A program made the translations under genes and the position numbers. Below the pieces are notes generated by a model, which was not told where the DNA came from, ran no database searches, and worked only from the letters and a program-made list of their open reading frames with translations. From Gemmatimonadota bacterium (GTDB taxonomy: Bacteria; Gemmatimonadota; Gemmatimonadetes; Longimicrobiales; Gaopeijiaceae), in NCBI GenBank assembly GCA_009841475.1, contig VXLT01000301.1, forward strand, positions 1-45,337: a DNA stretch of 45,337 nucleotides, read 5' to 3'. Positions 7,377 to 15,377 of the stretch are shown here, one piece after another; position 1 is the first letter of the stretch, and each line of letters starts with the position of its first letter.

Positions 7377-8252
7377 TCAGGAGATCCAGACGAATTCCAC
7401 CGACCCCAGAGTCGCCGACAGATCGACCTCCAGTCTACGGCCGGCGCGGTCCCAGTTGTGGGACGTATAGGTATCCCGCCGCTTACTGAAGCCGTCCGCA
7501 TCGATCGACGCCAGGAAGCTGCCCTCGTGCCGAACCCGCACGCCCAGAGACTCGGGAACGAAGATCCGCAATCCCCCCAGTCCCATCTTGATCGACAACC
7601 GGGCGTCCTCCGGCCACTCCCCTTCGAGGCCCAGGGTGACGAGGCCCAGCCCGGCCTTCACCGATACGTGCCCGGCGTTCAGGTTGCCGAGACCGTGCGC
7701 CTCGAAGTCGGCCACGCCGACATTGATCCTGGCGGAATCGATTCGCTGTGAGTTGACCGAGGAAACGCGAAGTTCGGTGTCGGAGGCACCGATGTTCAGT
7801 GATAGCCGTTCCACCGGCACACCCGTGAGATCCACTTCCGCCTCACCCCCGATGAACCCCAGCTGGAGATCCATCGGGACGTCGGGCGGGAGTTCCAGGT
7901 CGATCGACGGTGTTTCCGCGGGGCCGTCGTCGGTTTCGTCCACGATCTCCACGGCGACTTCCAGCCTGCCGTCCTCGTATTCGGCCGTCGGGATCGCGAA
8001 CCGCTCGTCGAAGCGCATCCGGGTACGGTAGAGCAGGCCGGACGGGCCGCGGCGGACATTCAACCGCCCGATTCCGTAGAGCACCGTAACCTCGATACGG
8101 TCCTCGTTCGTAACCCGGCGGGAGTCGGAAAGTGTGCGAAGCTGCTGCGCCCGAAGTTCGCCGGTGCCGGCCACGGCACCCAGTCCCGCGGCAAGGACCA
8201 GCCCGGCAAGCCGGCTTGAGGGCAGGCACGATGCCCTGGACGCGGGGATCAC
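7377..8252 (-). CDS. Secreted beta-rich protein (toast-rack / DUF4097-like), end of ECF-sigma operon
   Basis: The 291-residue protein starts with GTG at 8252, inside the stop of the preceding gene (GTGA overlap) and after a GAGAAGG site. Residues about 14-36 form a signal peptide ending near ELRAQQ. The rest is repetitive beta structure with alternating polar/hydrophobic strands, such as ERLSLNIGASDTELRVSSV and ARLSIKMGLGGLRIFVPESL, the pattern of toast-rack/LiaF-like and DUF4097 domains. No catalytic residues are evident. These folds occur in cell-envelope stress systems, where they are thought to sense or bind envelope components, which fits its place as the last gene of an ECF sigma operon. 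It would lie in the periplasm or on the cell surface. Confidence 0.65.
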   Translation of the reverse strand: MIPASRASCLPSSRLAGLVLAAGLGAVAGTGELRAQQLRTLSDSRRVTNEDRIEVTVLYGIGRLNVRRGPSGLLYRTRMRFDERFAIPTAEYEDGRLEVAVEIVDETDDGPAETPSIDLELPPDVPMDLQLGFIGGEAEVDLTGVPVERLSLNIGASDTELRVSSVNSQRIDSARINVGVADFEAHGLGNLNAGHVSVKAGLGLVTLGLEGEWPEDARLSIKMGLGGLRIFVPESLGVRVRHEGSFLASIDADGFSKRRDTYTSHNWDRAGRRLEVDLSATLGSVEFVWIS

Positions 8253-9847
8253 GGAACCTTCTCTCCAGCGGGCCAGTCCTCCGCATCGCGGTCGTCCTCG
8301 TCCTTGAACCGGCCGGACCAGCGTGTCCCGACGGTGCCGCCCCGGGTTATGAGCACCGCTCCGAAGCCGGCGACCACGGCCACCACGCACGCGAGCGTCC
8401 CCGCGACGAACAGAATGCCCGCGACCCAGTCGATCAGCGGCAGCGCAATGAAGATGCTTCCGGCCGCAAAGGGCAGCAGGAGCGTCACGAGCCCCGCGAG
8501 TCTGGCGGTGAAGGGACGGTCCGCGTCAAAGCGGTCGAGCCAGCGGAAGTCCAGCCCCAGCACCCACCGTCCGATGTTCTCGGCCGCACCCACGAAGCCC
8601 GCGAACATCGCCAGGCAAACGACGACAGGGAAGAAGGGCACCCAGATGAGCAGGGCCGGGATTCCGATCACGGTCACCGTGAGTGCGGCGACTCCAAGCA
8701 GGAAGATCGGGAGTACCGCGTAGCCGCCCGCGAAGCCCACCAGAGTGCTGCCCATGGGGTTGCTCGAGAGCTCTCCGACCACCGACCGGACACGGTGTCC
8801 GCCGAGCACGGACAGGAGCAGCGTCAGGGCTCCCAGCACGACGAAGGCGACGCACGTGCCCAGCACGCCCGCCGCCGCGTCCTCCACCCTTTGGAAGTAC
8901 GCCGGCACACGCGTCCGGGGGGCACGGGGTGGCTGGACCCGGGAAACCGCATCGGCCCGGATGCGATTGCGAAGCCGCTCCTCCTGCTCCTCGAGTTGAC
9001 GTCGAAGGTCCACGCGCTCGCCCCCGAGGATGGCTCCGCCGTCGGCGACCTCGGAGTCCAGGGTCCGGATGTCGCCGTCGATCCGGCTGCCCGCCGCCAC
9101 GGCGAGCGTGCCGTCCAATACCACCACGTGGCCCCGCACGTTGCCGCGCACTTCCAGGAGCCCGTCCACATGCATGACGCTGCCATCGACAGTCGCGCCC
9201 TCGGGGATGGTGTAGTCCTCACCGATGCGCACCTCGGCTTCGCCGACACTCATGTCTTCGACGGCGATCGCCCACGCCTGCAGGAAGTCGGCACCGCGGC
9301 CGAGAATGGCAGCGGCCCGGCCGATGTCTCCCGTCTGGTTCCCGACCGGGGCCGCGACATCCTGCGGCGGTGGCTGCCCTGCAGTGGCAAATGCCGCGTC
9401 CAGTGCTTCCTCGATGCCGCGCAGCAGGAGCAGGTCCGTCTCAGGCAGCTCCGCGTCCGGGGTCCACCGGTCCAGTCTCTGCGCCAGCAACGCACCCGAC
9501 AGCGACTCCACGCTCTCAAGCAGGCCGCGCCAGGCCCGGTCGGACGCACCCCCGGGCACGTACGGCCCGATTTCGTCGCCGTTCAGCCTCGCGACCCCGT
9601 CCGCGAATTCGATGGCGAGCGTCTCGCCGTTGGCGAATCCCAGACGCAGCGAGGCGGCGTCACCGGAAACCTCGATTCGGCTGGAAACGACTTCGTGCTG
9701 CTGACCGGACCCCGCCGGCGCCCACATGAGCAACAGCAGGCCGGCGCTCAGCCCGGCGCTCCGGCGCGGGTGGGCGGCCCCCCGCGCTCCGGCGGAATTC
9801 CACCGGAGCGCTGCCAGCGACGGAGATCGATGCCTATACCGGTACAT
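8249..9847 (-). CDS. Membrane protein with bactofilin-like polymer-forming region
   Basis: The 532-residue protein has an N-terminal signal or anchor helix (SAGLSAGLLLLMWAPAGSG), a long soluble region, a short right-handed-helix-type stretch (DYTIPEGATVDGSVMHVDGLLEVRG and following turns) like bactofilin/polymer-forming domains, a charged helix rich in Glu and Arg (DLRRQLEEQEERLRNRIRAD), and then about five to six hydrophobic helices in the C-terminal 200 residues. The start at 9847 overlaps the anti-sigma gene by 14 bases; a much longer upstream frame exists but lies inside that gene. Because the beta region follows a secretion signal, it probably lies in the periplasm, unlike classical cytoplasmic bactofilins. 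It may be an envelope stress effector or sensor; function is not known. Confidence 0.65.
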   Translation of the reverse strand: MYRYRHRSPSLAALRWNSAGARGAAHPRRSAGLSAGLLLLMWAPAGSGQQHEVVSSRIEVSGDAASLRLGFANGETLAIEFADGVARLNGDEIGPYVPGGASDRAWRGLLESVESLSGALLAQRLDRWTPDAELPETDLLLLRGIEEALDAAFATAGQPPPQDVAAPVGNQTGDIGRAAAILGRGADFLQAWAIAVEDMSVGEAEVRIGEDYTIPEGATVDGSVMHVDGLLEVRGNVRGHVVVLDGTLAVAAGSRIDGDIRTLDSEVADGGAILGGERVDLRRQLEEQEERLRNRIRADAVSRVQPPRAPRTRVPAYFQRVEDAAAGVLGTCVAFVVLGALTLLLSVLGGHRVRSVVGELSSNPMGSTLVGFAGGYAVLPIFLLGVAALTVTVIGIPALLIWVPFFPVVVCLAMFAGFVGAAENIGRWVLGLDFRWLDRFDADRPFTARLAGLVTLLLPFAAGSIFIALPLIDWVAGILFVAGTLACVVAVVAGFGAVLITRGGTVGTRWSGRFKDEDDRDAEDWPAGEKVP

Positions 9848-10772
9848 GACGACGATCCATTCCCGAGTGGTTGACGAAGATCCTGTACAGAATTCTCCCC
9901 GAGACCAGGGAGAGCACACCGAAGACCAGGAGCCCCAGGAGGGCCACGGGCACAACCGCGCCGAGCGCTTCACCGGATCCGATCGTGGCGGTGCCGGACG
10001 ACCAGCCGCCCAGGAGCCCGTCGGCCAGGGTGGAGGCGGCGGAGACGGTCTTGTCCCAGACAAAGCCGGCCGCGCGCCCGGGCGTGACCAGCGGGTCGCG
10101 GAAGATGCCGACCAGGACGTACCCGAGCGAGGCGGCCAGCGCGGTCGGGGCAAACGCCATCCCTAGCGCCGCGGCCAGCCTTTGCCTGCGTTCGGGCCAG
10201 AGCGTCAGGACGCGCCGCCACGCTTCCCCGGGCGCACTTGCCGGGACGGGCGCGGCCGCGACGCGGGCCATCACACGCTCCCCGAAGCCGTCCCGAGGCT
10301 CCAGAACGGGAAGTCTTCCGAGTTTGCGGTGCAGGCGCCTCCAGCTCTTCAGGGCGGCGGCTGCCTCACGGTCACGCGCAACGAACGCCGCAAACGCCCG
10401 GGCCTGGCGGGGAGGGAGCCCTTCTTCGAGCAACTCGCTGAAGACGTTGCGAACGGCCGGCCGGCCCGCGCCCCCGATCCATCGCCGGACCCACGCCCCG
10501 CCCGGGCGGCGGGCCCGGAGCGCTGCCAGCACTCTGGCTTTGAAGTCCGCCGAAGGTGCGAACGCCGCCAGCCGGCCCAGTGCTGCAATCAGAGACCGGA
10601 GAACCCGCACTTCGGCGGCAAGCCGCGGGTCGGCCGCCAAAGCGGCTTCGAACGCGGCGCGCTCGCTCCGGGCGAGTTCTCCGTCGAGGTACGCGAAGAG
10701 ACGCGTCATTGCCGGATCGGGTCGATCCGGGGCGTTGCGCCTGCCATTCGCCTTGTCGTTTCTCTTTCTCAT
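9834..10772 (-). CDS. Transmembrane anti-sigma factor
   Basis: The 312-residue protein begins with a short cytoplasmic segment containing TRLFAYLDGELARSERAAFEAAL, the YLDGEL-type start of anti-sigma domains, but it lacks the HxxxCxxC zinc motif of ZAS proteins. Two hydrophobic helices follow at about 203-224 and 273-292, with an extracytoplasmic loop between them. It lies 33 bases downstream of the ECF sigma gene, the standard arrangement for a cognate inhibitor that holds the sigma factor at the membrane. The ATG at 10772 is used; another at 10709 (MTRLFAYLDGE) would remove a basic N-terminal extension. Its end overlaps the bactofilin-like gene. Confidence 0.75.
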   Translation of the reverse strand: MRKRNDKANGRRNAPDRPDPAMTRLFAYLDGELARSERAAFEAALAADPRLAAEVRVLRSLIAALGRLAAFAPSADFKARVLAALRARRPGGAWVRRWIGGAGRPAVRNVFSELLEEGLPPRQARAFAAFVARDREAAAALKSWRRLHRKLGRLPVLEPRDGFGERVMARVAAAPVPASAPGEAWRRVLTLWPERRQRLAAALGMAFAPTALAASLGYVLVGIFRDPLVTPGRAAGFVWDKTVSAASTLADGLLGGWSSGTATIGSGEALGAVVPVALLGLLVFGVLSLVSGRILYRIFVNHSGMDRRHVPV

Positions 10773-10805
10773 GTTTGCCAGTACGCCGATCCTTGCGGAA
10801 GGGTT

Positions 10806-11414
10806 TCAGTCCGTGTCGACGCCGGTGTCATCGAGAAGATGGCCCAGCGCCTCCTTGAGTTCCAGACGGGCACGATGGATGTAGGTCTTCACGGTTCCGA
10901 GCGGGACATCCATGATCTCCGCGATCTCCTGGTAGGAGTAGCCTTCCACATGCCTGAGGAGCGTGGCGGCCCGGTATTGTGGCCGCAATTGCCCGATCGC
11001 CGCTTCGATCTGGCTTCCAAGTTCCATATTCTCAACATAGGCGTCTGGACGTTCCAGGTCGGACTCCAGAATCGGCCGGGTGCGCGCCTGCTCCTCCTCC
11101 GTAAGCGCGTGCGGCGAGCCATGGATCGATATCGTATTGAGCCGTTTGCGCCTGAGGTGATCGATCGTCAGGTTGTGCGCGATCTTGAAGATCCAGCTCG
11201 AGAACTTGTAGCGGGGATTGTAGCTGCCGATGGCGTTGAAGGCGCGGATGAACGCCTCCTGGGCGAGGTCTTCGGCCAGGGCACGGTCGCGCACCATCCG
11301 GTAGACGAGCGAGAAGACCGGTTTCTCGTACCGGTTCAGCAACTCTCGAAACGCCCTTTGACGCCCGTCGGCGGCCTGCCTGGCAAGCGTGCTGTCGGGA
11401 ACAGGTTGTTCCAA
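10806..11414 (-). CDS. ECF-type RNA polymerase sigma factor
   Basis: The 202-residue protein carries sigma region 2 (RAFRELLNRYEKPVFSLVYR, then DLAQEAFIRAFNAIGSY and WIFKIAHNLTIDHLRRKR) and region 4 (LRPQYRAATLLRHVEGYSYQ, then EIAEIMDVPLGTVKTYIHRAR). It directs polymerase to a stress or envelope regulon when released by the adjacent anti-sigma factor. The frame continues to 11612 without an ATG; the only usable starts I see are TTG at 11612 and TTG at 11414, and the latter gives a normal ECF length. It is the first gene of a four-gene reverse operon. Autoregulation is common in this family and a repeated motif lies just upstream, but no specific promoter could be assigned. Confidence 0.9.
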   Translation of the reverse strand: MEQPVPDSTLARQAADGRQRAFRELLNRYEKPVFSLVYRMVRDRALAEDLAQEAFIRAFNAIGSYNPRYKFSSWIFKIAHNLTIDHLRRKRLNTISIHGSPHALTEEEQARTRPILESDLERPDAYVENMELGSQIEAAIGQLRPQYRAATLLRHVEGYSYQEIAEIMDVPLGTVKTYIHRARLELKEALGHLLDDTGVDTD

Positions 11415-11449
11415 GGTCGTTCCGATCTTCCGGAGGGAATCAATTCCCG

Positions 11450-11482
11450 GGACACCTGATGGCCGTGTAACGGTTGGACACC
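11450..11482. repeat. Direct repeat GGACACC in the sigma/menG divergent region
   Basis: GGACACC occurs at 11450-11456 and 11476-11482, 26 bases apart, each next to a CCCGGG sequence and bracketing GTGTAACGG. The 219-base gap between the divergent sigma and methyltransferase genes must hold both promoters, so this pair is a candidate regulator or ECF-sigma recognition site. Confidence 0.3.
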
Positions 11483-11534
11483 CCGGGTCCCGTTGAGGAT
11501 GCCGGCCCGCACTGGAACGAATCGCGGGCTCGCC

Positions 11535-11540
11535 TACCTT
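11535..11540 (+). promoter_or_regulatory. Candidate -10 box (TACCTT) for menG
   Basis: TACCTT lies about 94 bases before the TTG start of the methyltransferase gene and fits the TANCTT pattern found before five other forward units. A -35 element is not apparent. Confidence 0.35.
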
Positions 11541-11633
11541 ACGGCATTCCGAAATCCTTCCTTCACAAGACCGAACCAGGCAACCCAGGTCCCCGGCGGC
11601 CCCCGATGCCAATCACCGCAAGAAGGTGACACC

Positions 11634-12389
11634 TTGACCCTCATCCGGAAAGCCGAACCCGCCGCGGGCCGCGACCGGGCCGACCAGGTTCGCACCCTCT
11701 TCAGCGAGATCGCGCCCCGCTACGACCTGCTCAACCACCTTCTCAGCCTGAACATCGACCGGCTGTGGCGCAGGCGCGCGATCCGCGAACTCGGATGGGA
11801 AGCCGCTCCCGGAGACACCTACCTCGATCTCTGCACCGGCACCTTCGACCTGGCTGCCGAACTGGCCCGGCGGCGCGGGTTCGGCGGGACGGTCGTGGCC
11901 TCGGATTTCGCCTTCCCCATGCTGGCACGCGGCCTCGGGAAGATTCACGCCATTTCTGTGCAGCCCGTCTGCGGCGACGCCCAGCGTCTCCCGTTCGCGG
12001 ACTGCGCCTTCGCCGGCGTTACGGTGGGGTTCGGAGTGCGAAACCTGTCGGATCCGGAAGCAGGGTTCCGGGAGGCCTGCCGAGTGCTCAAGCCGGGCGG
12101 CCGGTTCGTGGTCCTCGAGTTCTCGGTGCCGCCGGGGAGGCTCCTGCGCGCCGCCTACCTGCTGTATTTCAACCACATCCTGCCGCGCGCGGGGAGGCTG
12201 GTCTCGGGGCACCCGTGGGCGTACAGCTACCTGCCGGAGTCGGTGAAGGACTTCCCGGGCCCGCGGCGGCTGGCGGAGCTCATTCGGGGGGCGGGGTTCG
12301 CGAAGGCCGACTGGTTCCTTCTGACCGGGGGGATCGCGGCGATCCACGTGGGGGTGAAGGGGCCGGCGGTCCCGCCTCCAGCACGGTGA
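11634..12389 (+). CDS. ubiE/menG: Demethylmenaquinone / ubiquinone-type C-methyltransferase
   Basis: The enzyme transfers a methyl group from S-adenosylmethionine to the demethylated quinone ring, the last step of menaquinone synthesis. The 251-residue protein has the UbiE signature: IAPRYDLLNHLLSLNIDRLWRR near the N-terminus, the SAM-binding LDLCTGTFDLA at about 64-74, and GVTVGFGVRNLSDPEAGFRE. The start is TTG at 11634, preceded by AAGAAGGTG; no ATG is available near the conserved start. Its 3' end overlaps the converging M16 gene by 110 bases, yet the homology extends to GGIAAIHVGVKG close to the stop, so the gene is intact. No other quinone gene is nearby. Confidence 0.92.
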   Translation: MTLIRKAEPAAGRDRADQVRTLFSEIAPRYDLLNHLLSLNIDRLWRRRAIRELGWEAAPGDTYLDLCTGTFDLAAELARRRGFGGTVVASDFAFPMLARGLGKIHAISVQPVCGDAQRLPFADCAFAGVTVGFGVRNLSDPEAGFREACRVLKPGGRFVVLEFSVPPGRLLRAAYLLYFNHILPRAGRLVSGHPWAYSYLPESVKDFPGPRRLAELIRGAGFAKADWFLLTGGIAAIHVGVKGPAVPPPAR

Positions 12390-13863
12390 CGGGTCCGAGT
12401 TCGGAGGGTGAGCCGTCGAAGCGGATCGTGTCGCCGACCAGCAGGATGGTCATGCGGGCCGGATCGACCTCGCGCCGGAATACCTCCTGCACCGCGCGGG
12501 GTGTCACCCCCTGGATGCCGCGCACGTAGCGCTCCAGCCAGTCGTCGGGGAGCCCCAGGGCCCGGTAGGCCATGCCGCGCGAGATGACCTGGAGCGGAGT
12601 GCGGAAGTTGAAGACGAAGCCGTTCACGGTTTCGTCGATGGTGCGCGCGACCTCTTCCGCGGCCGGGGGTGCGGCCCGCATGGAGTCGAAGGTGGCCAGG
12701 ATGAGCCGGGTCGCTTCCAGCGTGGCCTCCGGGCGGGTCCGGGTGAGCGCGCCCACCAGGCCATCGTTCCGGCTGGACGTGGTCCAGAGCGACGATGCCC
12801 CGTAGGCGAGGCCCTCCCGGGTCCGCACCTCGGTGACGAGCCGGCTGGAGAAGCCGGAAGCCCCCAGGATGGAGTTGGCCACCCGCGACGCGAAGTACGC
12901 GGGGTTGTCTCCCTGGCGAAGCCGCGAGACGTGGGCCATGACGATCACGCTCTGCTCGATCTCCCGGTGAATGACGAACACCCCGGGCTCGTCGCGGATG
13001 ACGGGGACCGCGTCTTCCAGGAGCGTACCGGAACAGGGCGGCCAGCCGTCGAGCATCTCTTCGAGCATCGCGGAGGCCCGCTGCCACGTCACGTCGCCGG
13101 TGACGCCGAGCACCATGTTGTCCGGGCAGATGATCGCACCGTGGACGTGGCGCAGCTTTTCCGGAGCCAGGTCGGCCGGTTCCAGGTCCGCGTCGTCCAT
13201 CTCCCAACCGACTGGATGGTCGCCGTACATGATGTGGTTGAAGCGCCCGAAGGCCAGCGTGCCCGGGTCGTCGCGGCCGCGGCGAACCCGTTCCAGCTCG
13301 GTGCCGCGCCAGCGCTCGACCTGCGCGGAGTCGAAGCGCGGGGCCCGCAGCATGGAAGCCCATAGCGGCACCGCTTCGTCCATGTGGTCGGTGAGAGTGT
13401 TCACCCAGGAGGTGGCGCCGCCGCCGCCCTGGCCGAAGCTCATCGCGAGCCCCATAAGCTCGATGCGCTCGTCGACGGAGTCGGGAGGCAGTTCGGCGGT
13501 GCCGCCGGTGCGCAGCAGATTCGGCAGCGCTGAGGCCGCCGCAAGATGGTCACGGGTGAGGTTCCGCACGCCGCCGTCGAAGGTCGCGTAAAAGGTGACG
13601 AGGGGCAGTTCGCTGTCATGGAAGAAGTAGACGGGAACACCCCGGACGGTGTGCGATTCGGGCTCGAGCCGAGTGAAGCGGATTTCCGGGAAGCGAATCG
13701 CCGCGATCCGCTCCCGCACGGTCTCCTGGGAGTAGGCGCGATGCGGGGAGGCCGCCGCCATTGCAGCGGCCGCCACCGCCAGCGCGACCGGCAGTCCGCG
13801 AAAGGACGCGCGCCGGCCCCGGAAAGCGTGTGGGGACGGGTTGCGGGCTCCGGCGGCGTTCAA
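12280..13863 (-). CDS. M16-family peptidase-like protein, zinc motif absent
   Basis: The 527-residue protein begins with TTG at 13863, overlapping the upstream M16 stop (TTGA) after GGAGAGG. A signal peptide (about residues 22-45) precedes the M16 fold. Where catalytic members have HxxEH, this protein has LAAASALPNLLRTGGT, so it cannot bind zinc in the usual way. It keeps the C-terminal Arg/Tyr substrate-binding segment FSSRLVTEVRTREGLAYGASS. In two-subunit M16B enzymes one partner carries HxxEH and the other the Arg-Tyr pair; the preceding gene supplies HxxEH, so the two probably form a periplasmic heterodimer. The C-terminal Pro/Ser/Arg-rich 30 residues are encoded antisense to menG and look non-conserved. 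Confidence 0.88.
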   Translation of the reverse strand: MNAAGARNPSPHAFRGRRASFRGLPVALAVAAAAMAAASPHRAYSQETVRERIAAIRFPEIRFTRLEPESHTVRGVPVYFFHDSELPLVTFYATFDGGVRNLTRDHLAAASALPNLLRTGGTAELPPDSVDERIELMGLAMSFGQGGGGATSWVNTLTDHMDEAVPLWASMLRAPRFDSAQVERWRGTELERVRRGRDDPGTLAFGRFNHIMYGDHPVGWEMDDADLEPADLAPEKLRHVHGAIICPDNMVLGVTGDVTWQRASAMLEEMLDGWPPCSGTLLEDAVPVIRDEPGVFVIHREIEQSVIVMAHVSRLRQGDNPAYFASRVANSILGASGFSSRLVTEVRTREGLAYGASSLWTTSSRNDGLVGALTRTRPEATLEATRLILATFDSMRAAPPAAEEVARTIDETVNGFVFNFRTPLQVISRGMAYRALGLPDDWLERYVRGIQGVTPRAVQEVFRREVDPARMTILLVGDTIRFDGSPSELGPVTVLEAGPPAPSPPRGSPRSPRSEGTSRPSRTPPPE

Positions 13864-15377
13864 CGGGATCCTCTCCGCACCATCACCGCGACCGTGCGGG
13901 TGGATGGGTTCAGATACTGCCGCGCCACGCGCTGCACGTCTTCCGGGGTCACGTCCGCCATCCGCCGGGAGAGCCGGAACGTCTCCCGCCAGTCGCCGAG
14001 GGACGCTTCCGACTCCGCGATCTGCATGGCGAGCTGCAGATTCGAGGAGAGCCTGCGGAATTCGCCGGCGCGGTACTGGTTCTGGATGCGCGTCAACGCT
14101 CGCTGGTCCGGGGGCGTGTCCCGGATCGCCTCGATCTCCTCCAGGATCGCGCGTTCGATCTCTTCGGTCGTGTGGGGGGAGCGGGGAACCGCGGAGATGG
14201 TGAAAAGGCGCGGATGCAGGGTCCCGGGTCCCAGGTAGGCGGCGACCTGGATCGCCGAGCGGTCCCCGGCGATCAGCCGGCGGTAGAGGCGGGTGGTGCG
14301 GCCCGCCGTGAGCAGCGAGGCGAGCATCGAGAGCGCGGGCGCGTCCTCGTGGAGGATCGACACGGCCCGCCAGCCCATCAGGAGCCGGGGCTCGGCCTCG
14401 AATTCCACGGTGATGCGGCGCTCTCCGCTCTGCACCGGCTCGCGCGCAAGCACCGGCGGGGGTTCGCGGCCCGCCGGCACCGGCGCGAAGTACTCCTCCG
14501 CCAGCCGGATCACCTGGTCCGCGTCGACGTCGCCGACGATCGCGGCTACCGCGTTGCCGGCCCCGTAGTAGCTCTGGAAGTACTCTACGGCTTGCGGGCG
14601 GGTCATGGCATCAAGGTCGGCAGCGTGCCCGATCACGGGAACCCCGTAGGGATGTACCTGGAACGCAGTGGCCAGGAACGCGGCCTGGAGGATCCCGCCG
14701 GGACTCGATTCCAACCGCATGCGCCGCTCCTCCCTGACCACGTCGAGCTCCGTGAAGAATTCGCGGAAGACGGGGTTGGCCATGCGGTCGGATTCGAGAG
14801 CGAACCAGAGTTCGATCCGGTTCGCGGGCAGCTCGACGAAGTAGCGCGTAGCCTCGTGGGAGGTGGTGGCGTTGAGTCCCTGCGCGCCCTCGGTGGAGAG
14901 GATGTGGTCGAATTCGTTCGAGATCACGTAGGCGCGGGCGCTGTCCTCCAGCGCCGCGACCCTCGCGCGCAGGCGCCGGACGGCGGCCGGGTCGGATCGG
15001 GACCGCGCCGCCTCGGCGACCATGGAATCACGCGCCGCGTCGATCGCGGCCAGGAGCGGCGCCTCCAGCACCCGGTTGGTGGTGCCGATCTCTTCGGTGC
15101 CCTTGAAGAGCATGTGCTCCACCACGTGGGCGATGCCGGTGTTGCCCAGATGCTCGTTGACGGACCCGACCGGGTAGTGCACGACCAGCGCCACGGTGGG
15201 AGACTGGCGGCGTTCCAGGACGAGGAAGGTCATGCCGTTGCCCAGGGTGTGGGCGACGACCGGTAGCTGCGTGCCGGGGACGGGCGGGTCGTCGGGGGGA
15301 GCCTGAGCCCCGAGGGCCGCTTGCGGCGCCAGGCCGAGCGCGGTGGCGAGGACGGGGACGATCGCACGCCTCAGCAT
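13860..15377 (-). CDS. M16-family zinc metallopeptidase, catalytic subunit
   Basis: The 505-residue protein has a signal peptide (to about residue 24, ALGAQ) and the inverted zinc motif HVVEH at residues 84-88 in GIAHVVEHMLFKGTEE. A long charged helical insertion follows (around residues 105-150), then the usual M16 core, and C-terminal GRTTRLYRRLIAGDRS. The ATG at 15377 overlaps the mutM stop by seven bases and is favoured over longer frames because the signal peptide starts there. It should act in the periplasm, degrading peptides or processing a protein, together with the HxxEH-less paralogue that follows. Confidence 0.9.
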   Translation of the reverse strand: MLRRAIVPVLATALGLAPQAALGAQAPPDDPPVPGTQLPVVAHTLGNGMTFLVLERRQSPTVALVVHYPVGSVNEHLGNTGIAHVVEHMLFKGTEEIGTTNRVLEAPLLAAIDAARDSMVAEAARSRSDPAAVRRLRARVAALEDSARAYVISNEFDHILSTEGAQGLNATTSHEATRYFVELPANRIELWFALESDRMANPVFREFFTELDVVREERRMRLESSPGGILQAAFLATAFQVHPYGVPVIGHAADLDAMTRPQAVEYFQSYYGAGNAVAAIVGDVDADQVIRLAEEYFAPVPAGREPPPVLAREPVQSGERRITVEFEAEPRLLMGWRAVSILHEDAPALSMLASLLTAGRTTRLYRRLIAGDRSAIQVAAYLGPGTLHPRLFTISAVPRSPHTTEEIERAILEEIEAIRDTPPDQRALTRIQNQYRAGEFRRLSSNLQLAMQIAESEASLGDWRETFRLSRRMADVTPEDVQRVARQYLNPSTRTVAVMVRRGSR

